From contig LR990061.1 of the NCBI GenBank assembly GCA_905147135.1, positions 4,006,026 through 4,070,025 of the forward strand: 64,000 nucleotides of DNA, read 5' to 3'. This DNA comes from Blastobasis lacticolella (lineage: Eukaryota; Arthropoda; Insecta; Lepidoptera; Blastobasidae). Made by a program: the position numbers and the translations under genes. Numbering within the stretch: position 1 is the first letter of the stretch; every line of letters begins with the position of its first letter. Below the pieces are notes generated by a model, which was not told the DNA's origin, searched no databases, and saw nothing but the letters and a program-made list of their open reading frames with translations. Positions 10,190 to 20,170 of the stretch are shown here, one piece after another.

Positions 10190-10430
10190 GGAGATCCGAA
10201 CTTCGTCCGGTCGGAAGCTGGAAAGCTCTCGACGTAAACGAACCCGTGTTCGTGCCGCAATCGTGTTCGTTATTTGTTACAGATGTGTGTGTGTTGAACG
10301 TGAATACGCACACGTTCGTGCCGCGGTGGCCTGTCGGACAGCGGTCGAGGGTCGCCGGAATCGCAGGATGAAGAAGCATGGCTAGACAGTAAAACTCTTC
10401 TTCTTTTTCAGGAAGCAATACAGGAGGAAC
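10190..10430 (+). pseudogene. Tandem PAM2-like module (PAM2-b), copy 2
   Basis: One continuous frame carries ALDVNEPVFVPQS and, 13 codons on, VLNVNTHTFVPR. After a frame change, DEEAWLDSKTLLLFQEAIQ leads into the RNase H unit. Two PAM2-like repeats in tandem with the same spacer occur in every PAM2-b copy. Confidence 0.5.
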
Positions 10431-11130
10431 CCATACAACTAGCTATCAACGATGCTATTCCAAACCAAGAACAAACGATAAAAAATACAAGATTTAACTT
10501 GCAAGAGGACCAGGAGGAGTAAGGAGGAGGAGGGTCCTCCTGGTCCTCTCTCAACGATTGCTCCTGCAGTGTAGTGAAGATGATGAAGAGCATGAAGTGA
10601 AGATCTTTACTGATGGACTTAAGACAAAATCGTTAAGCGTCGTTAAACTCTACATGAGTTTCCTCGGAGAAGTTGGACATGGGAAAGTCCACCACTGTAT
10701 TCCAAGCTGAATGCATGCGAATTATCATAGCCGCCCACGCTTTACGGGATAGATGCACACTAGAAAGCCAATTTGAATTATTTCAGATAGTCATACAGTT
10801 CTTAAGGCCCTTGACGACGACATAATTACTTCGCGGCTCAAACTGTCGAATGTCAGAAATGTCAAAATGAGGTATGTCAAACGAATCCTGTAACTCTGCA
10901 GTTGATAAAAGGACACAGCGAATCAAAGGGAAACGACGCAGCTGACAAGTTGGCCAGGCAAGGGTCCCGAGCTAAGCCTATTTGCCCGGAGCCAATTCTA
11001 CTCAAGCCCCTATTATGGGCCCGTAAACACCTGAAAGGTAAAATCTATATAAATCGTGATCGACTCTTGACATTTTTCCACTACCATACAATTCAGGGTG
11101 GCTCTTTTCTCATCTTAGAGCCTATTTGAT
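10430..11130 (+). mobile_element. RNase H domain relic, copy 2
   Basis: Readable motifs are EVKIFTDGLKTKS, FQAECM, and IKGHSESKGNDAADKLARQG near 10905-10970, then WARKHLKGKIYINRDRLLT. The TDG, E and GNDxAD positions of RNase H are visible. The central TDSQ helix is damaged (FRSYSS-like after a deletion). It belongs to the RNase H type found at the end of insect non-LTR polymerases, but I see no RT domain attached to any of the five copies. Confidence 0.7.
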
Positions 11131-11149
11131 TATGTTCTATTAGTTTTTC

Positions 11150-11355
11150 CTTGAAATCATTTTTAAAAGTAAATGAAGGACGTTGTTCTATGTTCAAATG
11201 TTTTTAAATAATTCTTACACTCTTGTAGGTATAACAACCGGCGCATTAACCTTTCTTGTAAAGTATTATTTTCTGGTGATAAAAGGTTGTCTCCGGCGAC
11301 GCAGATTTTGTGGTATTTATAATTAAAGAAGAAACAAACTTTTTGGTACAGGGCT
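11150..11355 (+). repeat. Repeat R-tail, copy 3
   Basis: Same family as 5885-6060, directly behind the RNase H unit. Confidence 0.6.
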
Positions 11356-11509
11356 TAGCTGTGGGTTTTTTGAATTTTATAGTTTGGTTTGATTTATTGT
11401 TTAATTAAAATACAATTATCAAATACAGTAAAGAGTAATGCTCATATAATAATGCCGATCCGCAACACAACGGATTCGATTTTTGACAATACACTTGACA
11501 CAGCTGGAT

Positions 11510-11650
11510 ATGAGTAGTAAGTGTGTACGACATTTAGCGACTTATATAGTGATATTTTACAATGTGGATATTTTACAATGTGGACATTTTGCAACCTGGA
11601 CATTTTTTTATCAGTGGACATTTTGCAACTGGGACATTTTGAGACTAAAC
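11510..11650. mobile_element. Small insertion with internal ~18-bp repeats
   Basis: Flanked by gctggat on both sides (11503-11509 and 11651-11657). The interior repeats a unit like ttttacaatgtggata / ttttgcaactgggaca five times. Type unknown. Confidence 0.5.
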
Positions 11651-11714
11651 GCTGGATGTCAAGGCGCCAGCCTTTGTGCCGCTTTCTCAATTCACCAGCG
11701 GCTGTCGGTTGTGG

Positions 11715-11969
11715 CCGTGTGGTGTCCGGCAGAGTAGAATAGCACCAACCCCTTACATTCGTGGGTGTCGTACAAGGCGACTAATGTTTTCGAGGCAAAA
11801 GATCTAAGCGCCTCCGTAGACTGGAAAATGGGCAGCAGCATTTTCAATTGTTATATTATAACACTGCGATCTCCAACCCGCCTGCCAAGCGTGGAGATTA
11901 TGGCAATAACCTCCCTTTTTGTGGGAGAGGCCCTGGGTCCTGCAGTGGACTGTTATGGGCTGTGATGTG
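11715..11969 (+). mobile_element. SINE family B inserted with 12-bp target duplication
   Basis: Same element as 3560-3851. It is flanked by tgtcggttgtgg on both sides (11703-11714 and 11970-11981), so the insertion is exact. Confidence 0.85.
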
Positions 11970-12119
11970 TGTCGGTTGTGGGGATCCTATCCACGATCGG
12001 AGAGTGACAAGGAATTTGACATAGTTTAACAATTATTGAGACAAAAATTTCAAAATTACTTCGAAAGGAAAGTATTTTTGCAATGACAAATGTGTTTACG
12101 ATTGATTCAGATAACACGC

Positions 12120-12480
12120 GGTAGGAGGCTACGACAATTAACGCTGCGGGTTCGCATTAGTTTTAGGTGGTGAATACAATGAAAATGCTGACATGTGACA
12201 TGATCTGTCTGCTGACGACCTGCCTGACGACTCGAAGTTTATTCTAGACAGGCTGATGCATCTTTAACAGCTTGTCTTAGTAAGGTATCTAGTAAAATTT
12301 ATGCAACATACAAGGCACACTTCATAAACAAAAAGAAATTACTATCACCATCTCAGCGGCCAATCTCATTTATGTTAGTTGCCGAGCGCTCGCCTCCCTA
12401 TCGCGTATACTTGTATCGACTGTCAACTCTATGCGAGAAGAGATCGCAATGTTCTACCTGTTTAATGATAGGTATTTTTA
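12120..12480 (+). pseudogene. PAM2/PHD family linker, PHD deleted
   Basis: Linker (ATTINAAGSH) passes directly to LPDDSKFILD, followed by a Ser-rich word SISFMLV near 12366-12390. That word recurs at 5.64 and 14.45 kb. Confidence 0.4.
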
Positions 12481-12483
12481 AAT

Positions 12484-12615
12484 TATGCAATATTACTTTT
12501 GTGGGGTCATAATGCAAATTCCGAAACTGCCTGTGACGCGAAGTGGTGCCCAAAGAACTGGTACCACTTCGAGTGCAAAGAACGTCCTGGCTGACTACGA
12601 CGACCTGCCCTGAGG
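12484..12615 (+). pseudogene. PHD finger relic with internal deletion (copy 4)
   Basis: Reads ACDAKWCPKNWYHFEC and then jumps to KERPG; the segment coding for the last Cys pair is deleted. Confidence 0.55.
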
Positions 12616-13159
12616 ACCAAATGGTGAGAGCGGGCGTTCGAGGAGGGAAACCGTATACTTGGTTGCGTTCCACTGTCGTGTGCGGTGCCACACTTAAGCC
12701 ATGACGTCGTCGTCGCCACCGTCGTCGCCGCAAAGAATTTCTACAGAAGAGATCATGCGATCTGACTGACTTGAGCCCGAGTTGTGGCCAATGGGTCATC
12801 TCGTAGAGATGCACAATGGTAAAGCGTTTTTCCACGTGAATTCTTCGCCACGGCCTGCACCGATGCGCTTGTTATAGCTGGATGTCACAACATGTAGATG
12901 TTTAGAGCCTAAAATTTTGAGTAAGTGTATTAAAATAAGAGACTTTTGAAAATAACAAAAACTATCATTATATCTCCTTAAGAGAAAAATAATACGTGCG
13001 TTATATACCTTGGAAGGGCAGAAGCTCATCTATAAGCTGATAAAATCGCAGATACCAGCCATTTCAGAAGTGACTTATTGAAGTTCCCATAAAGTTTCTA
13101 GGCGGATATTTGCTCTCAAAAAATTGTTTTTTAAATTTTTAAACCAAGACCATCTACGA

Positions 13160-13430
13160 TTGATTCGGATTCACGGCACGAGGAGGCTACGACAATTAAC
13201 GCTGCGGGTTCGCATTATTTTTATGTGGTAAATACAATGAAAATGCTGACATGATCGCTTGCGATGCAAAGGGGTGCCCCAAGGACTGGTACAACTGCAA
13301 GTGCGTAGGCGTGACAGTGAATTGCCGCCCAAAGGCGAGTGGATTTGCCCAATATGCGTGGCAAAGAACGTCCCGGCCAAGTAGGACGACCTGCCTGACT
13401 GCACAAATTTTATTCTAGACCTCATGTCGG
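13160..13430 (+). pseudogene. ING-like PHD finger relic (copy 5)
   Basis: Begins in frame with LFLCGKYNENADMIACDAKG, giving the N-terminal CG pair plus the ACD and GC ligands. The EWYHF core has become DWYNCKC and a frame change follows. This copy links the upstream linker ATTINAAGSH to the PHD domain. Confidence 0.6.
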
Positions 13431-13616
13431 TCTTGCATCAATAACAGCTTGTTTCGGTGAGACATTTGGTTAAATTATATGCAACAGACAAGGCCCACTC
13501 ATATCGACTGTCAACTACATGCGAATAGAGATCGCAATGTTCAACCCGTTAAATAGTATCAGTTACTTCTGGATGATGCAAAACCGCTTTTGTAGGACTA
13601 AAATGCAAGTTCCGGC

Positions 13617-13814
13617 ATGATCGTCTGCCACGCGAGGTGGTGCCCTAAGGAGTGGTACCACTTCGAGTGCGTGGGCGTGAGAGTGCCGCCCAAAGACGAG
13701 TGGATTTGCCCAATATGCGTGGCAAAGGACGTCCCAGCCGATAACGACGAGACCTTCCCTGAGGACGAAACGTTAACGTTACATAAATATGCAAGTGTAG
13801 TTACTATGCTGTGA
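13617..13814 (+). pseudogene. Best preserved ING-like PHD finger ORF (copy 6)
   Basis: A 65-codon open frame from ATG to TGA. It carries MIVCHARWCPKEWYHFECVG and then PKDEWICPICVAKDV, followed by an acidic tail DNDETFPEDE. It holds six of eight PHD zinc ligands (C3, C4, H5, C6, C7, C8); the first Cys pair would lie upstream, where the frame is closed. Its near twin is 17035-17232. Such a short finger without a partner domain is probably a remnant, but the ORF itself has no break and could be expressed. Confidence 0.6.
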
Positions 13815-13985
13815 AATTTGTCGTGCGGGTTCGTAGCACCCGCGTAGAATGCGTAGCGACGTAGGAGTGAGGTCAGCCTCGCGGCATAGGCCGTAGCAGT
13901 GACAAGGCTCTGGACCGCTACGAGCTGCTTCCTACCGTATCGCCGTTACTGAGCCATGCTAAGGCGTTCCATGTTATGTACATGG
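13815..13985 (+). repeat. GC-rich tail behind PHD copy 6
   Basis: The segment has aatttgtcgtgcgggttcgt and ends attaaataaactcatattg with AATAAA. It is repeated at 17233-17420. The AATAAA suggests it is a 3' UTR. Confidence 0.5.
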
Positions 13986-14374
13986 CAGGCTATTAAATAA
14001 ACTCATATTGAAAAGTTTTGGAGATCAGGATGGGAGGTGAAATTTCCACCTGCTTTTGCAAATATGTAAAATGGTAAAAGTTTACTACTTACCGCTGGGA
14101 CGTATTCTGTGGATTTAATACCATTATACAGACTTTAGGCGGAGATATCATAAGTGTCATTGATCCCATCGATAACGGAATGACCCAACTTAAATCCCGA
14201 TGGTATTGTTGTATACACCAATGAAAGTAAGTATAAGAAATACAGTGAGATTATAGACATGTAGTGTCATGACAACGTAAATGAGAAATCAGTATAGAGT
14301 CTTCCAGCACCAGTCTTCCTCCCGAAGAAAAAGTTGATTCAAAGTCCTAAAATTCTATTTCAGGGTTACATAAC

Positions 14375-14563
14375 ATGTCACCAGTGAGTAGAGTGGTCTT
14401 TGTAAAGTTACTTTTTATCAACTCCAAAGCATTTTCACTATCCGAGCTTTCAATCTCATTTATGCTGTTGCCGTGCGCTCGCCTCCCTCTCGCGTTTTAC
14501 GTTGAAGCGACGCCGGGTTCATTTGCGGTCAAAACCGAGTGCAGTGTTAACAATGTTGTGTAA
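14375..14563 (+). pseudogene. PAM2/PHD family fragment (SISFMLLP word)
   Basis: An open frame of 62 codons contains LSELSISFMLLPCARLPLAF. The Ser-Ile-Ser-Phe-Met-Leu word also occurs at 5635-5690 and 12360-12400 behind the DLPDD tail of PHD modules. I do not recognise the domain. Confidence 0.35.
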
Positions 14564-14934
14564 TCCTAAACGTATCGAATTATAAAAAGCAATACAAGCC
14601 CTTGCGTGGCGCCTTCCTTACTCATCAATCGAACGGGTCGGACACTCTTAATTTGTAATATATTTATTAATAAATTCCTAGTTCTTAATCTATTTGTATT
14701 TTTTTAAAGATCCTGTGCCGCTTAAATCTGATTCGCGTATACTTGTATCGACCGTCAACTCTTTGCGAAAAGTGATCGCAATGTTCTACCCGTTTATTAG
14801 TATAAGTTACTCTGAGAACTGAGAAAATCTAAAAATTGATAAGAACAAGAACAATGAATAAAAATTTACTTGCTCCACACCTAATAATTTCTTAGAAAGT
14901 TTTATATCGGGTCCATGATTTTGTTGAAATCGAC

Positions 14935-15115
14935 TTCAAAAGCAAATGAAGGTTGAGGTTCTATGTTTGAATGCTTTTAAATAATTGCCAAACTCCTGTA
15001 GGTATATCGGTCGACGCACTAAGCTATCTTGGAAAGTGTATTATTTTCTGGTAATTAAAAGTTGTCTCTGGCGACACAGAGTTTGTGGTATTTATAATTA
15101 AAGAAAAGATCTCTT
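14935..15115 (+). repeat. Repeat R-tail, copy 4
   Basis: Same family as 5885-6060 (ggcgacacagagtttgtggt). It is joined to a LINE-like tail cctatgcccagcagtgggcg at 15120-15142. Confidence 0.6.
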
Positions 15116-15169
15116 TGGTAGGCCTATGCCCAGCAGTGGGCGTGTTTCGGCCGATATCCGGACGTCGTC

Positions 15170-15300
15170 TGGTAAGTAGCTGGAAAGCTCTCGACGTAAA
15201 TGCACCTGTGTTCATGGCGCAATCGTGTTCGTTTTTTGTTACAGATGTGTGTGCGTTGAACGTGAATGCGCTTACGTCTTGGCAAGATGCACACTAGAAA
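15170..15300 (+). pseudogene. Tandem PAM2-like module (PAM2-b), copy 3
   Basis: Reads SSWKALDVNAPVFMAQSCSF and then ALNVNALTS before joining the RNase H part. The first motif is intact except VP to MA; the second is cut short. Confidence 0.5.
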
Positions 15301-15439
15301 GCCATTTCGAATTTTTACAGATAGTCAAACAGTCCTTAAGGCCCTTGACAACTACCTCGCTGTCAGACAGCTGGCGAGAAGAAGCATGGCCCGACAGTGA
15401 AACTGTTCTTCTTTTTAGAAATCAATACAGGAGGAACCT

Positions 15440-16085
15440 ATACCAGTAGCTATCAACAATGCTATTCCAAACCAAAAACAAACGATATAAAATTACAATA
15501 TTCAACTGCAGGAGGACCAGGAGGAGGAGAGTACTCCTTGTCCTACCTCAACAAGTCCTCCTGCAGATGAGGAGAAGATCTTTACTGATGGATCTAAGAC
15601 AAAATCAGACGGTGGATGTGGAGTTTTCTCGAAGGATTAGGACATAGGAATTAGCACCCCGCTTGGCAAGTACACCACTGTCTTCCAAGCTAAATGCATG
15701 GGCATTATCATAGCCACGCATGCTATACGGGATAGATGCTTGCTAGATGAGATAGAGCAACAGCCAATTCGAATTTTTACAGACAGTCAAGCAATCCTTA
15801 AGGCCCTTGACAACTACATTATTACCTCGCAGCTCATACTCAAATGGCACAAATGTCTAAATGAGGTATTTAAAACGAATTTTGTAACGCTGCAGTGGAC
15901 ACAGTGGATTAAAGGAAAACCACGCAGCTGACAATTGACCAGGCATGGGTCCTGTGCTAAGTTAATTGGCACGGAGCAAATTCTACCCATGCCTCTCTCA
16001 TGGGCCAGTAAACACCTGAAAGGTAAAATCTATATAATTCGTGATCGACTCCTAACATTACTCGACTACCATTAAAATCAGGAAG
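15440..16085 (+). mobile_element. RNase H domain relic, copy 3
   Basis: Readable motifs include QEDQEEESTPCP, EKIFTDGSKTKSDGGCGVFS, then FQAKCMGIIIATHAI (catalytic E changed to K), PIRIFTDSQAILKALDNY and WARKHLKGK-like after frame changes. The 77-codon open part is 15698-15931. A segment 15285-15400 upstream is a scrambled partial repeat of the same domain. Confidence 0.7.
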
Positions 16086-16405
16086 GCTCTACTCTCATCT
16101 TAGACCTATTTCATTGTGTTTAATTATTGCTTTTCCTTAGAAGTTGACGGGTCCATAATAGTGGCATTGACACAATGGAAACACCTTAATTACTTATTAT
16201 TTTTTGTCTACTTTTATATTTTTTATAATCTTTTATTAAGTCATTTCCCGGTAGCCGCGGTGTCCTTTATCCATTGCAGAGTAAGAGGATCGCTTTTCCA
16301 TCATCATCACAGCCCAAATCAGTCAACTGCAGAAATTAGGGCTCTACCACGAAAGGGAAGATTATTGCTATAATCTCTGCGCTTGGCAGGCGGGTTGGAG
16401 ATCGA
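16019..16405 (+). repeat. 3' tail of RNase H unit plus inverse SINE-B end, copy 1
   Basis: Nearly identical to 20107-20490. The last 110 bases are an inverted fragment of SINE family B (catcatcatcacagccc ... ggcaggcgggttggagatcg). Confidence 0.7.
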
Positions 16406-16499
16406 CGTGTTATAAATATAAATATTTATCTGGACTGAGAATGCGTTATATTGTAAACGCACTAAAAACATTGCATTCATGGTGAATTTTGTCTCACAG

Positions 16500-16860
16500 A
16501 CGATGAGACAAAAATTTCAAAATTAATTCGGGAGAATCATAGTTTTGCAGTAACAAATGTGTGTACGACGGATCCCGATTATAAGCACTTCCAAAGAAAA
16601 GTCGTCGACTCCCAGCCTACTACAATTAACGTTGCAGGTACGCAGTATGTTGATGTGGTGAACACAAAAAAATGCTGATATGATCGCCAGCGATTCGAAG
16701 AGGTGTCCTAAGGAGTGGTACCATTTTGAGTGCATGGGTGTGACAGTGCCGCCCAAAGGCGAGTGGATTTGCCCAGTATGCGTGGCAAAGAAAGTCCCGG
16801 CCAAGTAGGACGGCCTGCCTGACGACACGAATTTTATTCTAGACCGACATGATGCATCTT
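16500..16860 (+). pseudogene. PAM2/PHD family with PHD finger (copy 7)
   Basis: Starts with the DKNFK-like linker and passes through TINVAG. It then reads ADMIASDSKRCPKEWYHFEC, PPKGEWICPVCVAKKVPAK and stop at 16806-16808. The zinc-ligand Cys of IACD is Ser here. The first CG pair lies in the other frame. Confidence 0.6.
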
Positions 16861-17034
16861 TAACAGCTTGTCTCTGTGAGACATTTGGTAAATCATATGC
16901 AACAAACAAGGCCCACTCATATCGACTGTTAACTACATGCGAAAAGAGATCGCAATGTTTAACCCGTTTAATAGTATCAGTTACTTCTGGATGTTGCAAA
17001 ACTGCTTTTGTAGGCCTTAAATGCAAATTCCGGC

Positions 17035-17232
17035 ACGATCGTCTGCCACGCGAGGTGGTGCCCTAAGGAGTGGTACCATTTCGAGTGCGTGGGCGTAGGA
17101 GTGCCGCTCAAAGGCGAGTGGATTTGCCCAATATGCGTGGCAAAGGACGTCCCAGCTGATAACGACGAGACCTTCGCTGAGGACGAAACGTTAACGTTAC
17201 ATAAATATGCAAGTGTAGTTACTATGCTGTGA
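17035..17232 (+). pseudogene. ING-like PHD finger (copy 8)
   Basis: Twin of the ORF at 13617-13814. It has the same reading (IVCHARWCPKEWYHFECVG, KGEWICPICVAKDV, acidic DNDETFAEDE) but the start ATG is ACG. Confidence 0.6.
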
Positions 17233-17430
17233 AATTTGTCGTGCGGGTTCGTAGCACCCGCGTAGAATGCATAGCGACGTAGGAGTGTCATCAACCTCGC
17301 GGCGTAGGCCGTAGCAGTGACGAGGCTCTGGACCGCTCCGAGCTGGTTTCTACCGTATCGCCGCCACTGAGCCAGGTTAAGGCGTTCCATGTTATAAACA
17401 AGGCAGGGTATTAAATGAACTCATATTGAT

Positions 17431-17487
17431 AGTTTTTTGTTACAGATGTGTGTGCGTTGAACGTGAATGCGCTTACGTCTTGGCTAG
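17431..17487 (+). pseudogene. PAM2-b module, second motif only (copy 4)
   Basis: Reads FFVTDVCALNVNALTSW up to the LTR insertion point. It is identical to the matching part of 15233-15288. Confidence 0.5.
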
Positions 17488-18293
17488 ATGCTGTAACATA
17501 TATTTCTCGGCTGAGAAATATCAGTCAAAGCATGGCTGTATGATGACTGATTCCCTTTGCCGAAATGTCAATTTTTAGAAAACTAAACGCGGGTGTTGCT
17601 GACATAAAACTAATTTCCTGCAGAAATAAATAAACTATTAAATGTTAGAGAATGGATATTTGGTTTTATCTCAGAATCACCAAATTGGTCTTTGGTCTTT
17701 TTTTACAGGTTCCGATATAGCGTTCCGGCTCTGCCTGGCATTGTTGAGCTCGGTTCGGTTGGCGAGGGATACGTTTATCTACGGTCATAGGGCGGTCAGC
17801 GTGTCACTGTGTGTTTCCTTCCTACTTTCCTATCCCCCTCCTTTTTGACGATTGAAAGAGATATTTATTGTCCTAATCAATAAAGAAATTTTAAATTTTT
17901 GAATTTTGATGGAGTTAAATCGGAATTACGTCAATTTATATTACTTAAATTCGTTTTAGGTTTCCTGTAATCCATTATTTGGGTGAAACTTGGGTTTTAC
18001 CTTAATTAAATTTGTTCGTTTCTAGCGTCACCGTTTGGCTGTATGATTTTTAACCTTTCGCTGAATTTCGAAAAAAGTTATAGCTTGACAACCCCAAGCT
18101 GTTTTTTTGTTATAGGTCTTATACAGTCAGAACAAATTAGTCTTGAATATTGTGGAAAGGGAGAATTGTGTCCGCGTGGTGTCCACCGGATACGTCCTAC
18201 CCGAGAAGGCGGCCACGTACCACGAGTTTGCTGGCCTGTCAGCTTCCCAAACCAACGGGAAACCTCGGTAGTTGGTGGCTGGAGGATTCCCGC

Positions 18294-18371
18294 GTGAGTA
18301 GCACATCGCGATGGCTTGTTGGCATCCGCGTGGCGCGATGAAGCCCATCTTAACCTTTTTGTTGTTTTCAG
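18294..18371 (+). other. Intron 1 within LTR transcript (78 bp)
   Basis: Runs from GTGAGT to TTTTCAG and is exactly absent from the homologous copy at 26458-27103, where CCAC is joined to CCGACGTA. Confidence 0.75.
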
Positions 18372-18469
18372 CCGACGTAGGCACGCCTCCTACGGTCCCG
18401 CGCCCAGTTGCCTATGCACGTCGCCAGTGGCAGCGACGCGTAGGAAGCTTTGGAACCTGCCTCCAACAG

Positions 18470-19013
18470 GTAAGCAAGCTTTTACCTGGCTATTTCTCCA
18501 TCCCGCTGTTAAGTGATTGAAGCTGTGCCACGCGTGGCCTAGCATGGCCCCGTCTTGTCGTGCTTTTGCTAATTCCTTCCATCTGTCACCCTCTGACGTT
18601 AGTGATTACACCACGCGGCCAGGCGTGACCGCATGCTACCGTGCCTTCGCTTATTTTTGTCACTCATCATTATCTGGTGTTGGAGGTTATGCCGCGCGAC
18701 CTGACGTGACCGCGTGCTACAGTGATTTTGCTTATTTCTGCCACCCATCATCATCTGATGTTCGAGGTTATGCCACGCAACCTAACGTGACCGCGTGCTG
18801 CACTGCCTTTGCTAAATCCTACCACCTATCATCATCTGGCGTTGGAGGTTATGCCGCTAGCCTGGCATGCCGCACGCTTTTGCTTGTTTACCCCTGTTAG
18901 TGACAACCTATTGTCACACCCATTAACCCCAAAGCCAGCTGAAAATGAATGGATTGCTCGCTTCCTAATTATTATTTTTCCCCTGAATGATTGCAACGGT
19001 GTGATCATTACAG
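18470..19013 (+). other. Intron 2 within LTR transcript (544 bp)
   Basis: Runs from GTAAGC to CATTACAG. The copy at 26.7 kb joins CTACAG directly to GAGGTGCTT. It contains the 81-bp tandem repeats. Confidence 0.75.
18535..18870 (+). repeat. 81-bp tandem repeat, about four units
   Basis: The word cgtgaccgcgtgctac recurs at 81-bp spacing (near 18624, 18705 and 18786), with a diverged unit before. Because 81 is a multiple of three, one frame stays open for 127 codons (18517-18900). I regard that frame as a by-product. Confidence 0.8.
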
Positions 19014-19383
19014 GAGGTGCTTGGTACCAGCCCATAATTGGGATTGGGCAGCCGTCTGCTTGGAGCAGTTTTGGCCAGCTGCTTCAGGGGATACTCCTGC
19101 TCGACTTTAGTCGAGGCTCCAAAGGACAGTCAGCTGAGTTAATCTAAATATAAAATATTATAGGCTCCTCGTATGCGTTATCGGTCAAACCCTCTATGTA
19201 ACCCTTTTGTTCATTTATGTGTTTAATTAATTTAATTTTAATATCATTTCGCGGAACTCTAAGGACATTTTGGTGTGTAATCCAACCAAAGCTAATAAAG
19301 CAGTTATTTCAAATACAAACACAATCTTTCATTCCGAGCCTAGGTTAAGCGCAACTTTACCCACTAAAATTATAAACATTACA

Positions 19384-20170
19384 ATGCACACTAAAAAGCC
19401 ATTTCGAATTTTTACAGATAGTTAAGCAGTCCTAAAGGCTCTTGACAACTACCTCGCTGTCGGACAGCTGGCGAGGGTCGCCGGAATCGCAGGATGAAGA
19501 AGCATGGCCCGACAGTGAAACTGTTCTTCTTTTCAGGAAGCAATACAGGAGGAACCTATACTAGTAGCTATCAACGATGCTATTCCAAACCAAAAACAAA
19601 CAAAACAATATTCAACTGCAGGAGGACCAGGAGGAGGAGAGTACTCCTTGTCCTACCTCAACGTGTCCTCCTGCAGATGAGGAGAAGATATTTACTGATG
19701 GATCTAAGACAAAATCAGACAGTGGATGTGGAGTTTTCTCGAAGGATTAGGATATAGGAATTACCACCCCGCTTGGCAAGTACACCACTGTCTTCCAAGC
19801 TAAATGCATGGGCATTATCATTGCCATGCATGCTATACGGGACAGATGCTTGCTAGATGAGATAGAGCAACAGACAATTCGAATTTTTACAGACAGTCAA
19901 GGGCCTACATCATTACCTCGCGGCTCATACTCAAATGGCACAAATGTCTAAATGAGGTATATGAAACGAATTCTGTAACGCTGCAGTGGACACAGCGGAT
20001 CAAAGGAAAACCACGCAGCTGACAATTGACCAGGCAAGGGTCCTATGCTAAGCCTATTGGCACGGAGCCAATTCTACCCATGCCTCTCTCATGGGCCCGT
20101 AAACACCTGAAAGGTAAAATCTATATAATTCGTGATCGACTCCTAACATTACTCGACTACCATTAAAATC
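19384..20170 (+). mobile_element. RNase H domain relic, copy 4
   Basis: Reads DEEAWPDSETVLL, EEPILVAINDAIPNQ, EKIFTDGSKTKSDSGCGVFS (the motif TDGS intact), then FQAKCMGIIIAMHAI, TIRIFTDSQ and, further on, WARKHLKGK. It is broken by a deletion after TDSQ and frame changes. Twin of 15285-16085. Confidence 0.7.

Larger units (their letters stand above)
11450..12100 (+). pseudogene. PAM2/PHD family, PAM2-a module, copy 4 (interrupted twice)
   Basis: Left part reads IHLTQLD at 11490-11509. After a 148-base insertion it continues LDVKAPAFVPLSQ, then a SINE (11715-11969), then GSYPRSESDKEFD and KYFCNDKCV. Both insertions have target duplications, so the module can be read across them. Confidence 0.5.
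13600..16405 (+). repeat. Segmental duplication, unit 1
   Basis: The pieces 13600-13985 and 15230-16405 match 17020-17420 and 17431-20485 (apart from the LTR) almost base for base. The stretch 13990-15225 is present only in this unit. The order is PHD, GC-rich tail, PAM2-b, RNase H, 3' tail. Confidence 0.7.
17492..19383 (+). mobile_element. Solo LTR, 1892 bp, Ty3/gypsy-like family
   Basis: Begins TGTAACATA and ends AACATTACA, so it has TG...CA ends with a short inverted repeat TGTAA/TTACA. A 4-bp target duplication ATGC flanks it (17488-17491 and 19384-19387). The interrupted RNase H unit is continuous in the copy at 15280-15300. A poly(A) signal AATAAA lies at 19294-19299. The right end is homologous to the R-U5 at 26458-27103, which is followed by a primer binding site, identifying it as an LTR. 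No internal sequence remains. Confidence 0.85.

Noticed and set aside
15233..15252. gttttttgttacag as a real 3' splice site in the PAM2-b module
   Set aside because: It looks like a polypyrimidine tract plus CAG, but the same bases are open in the PAM2 frame and link the two motifs in every copy, so reading through is simpler. RNA evidence could change this.
18127..19147. Several overlapping frames of 60-127 codons
   Set aside because: They lie in the solo LTR; the longest follows from an 81-bp tandem repeat whose period keeps a frame open.
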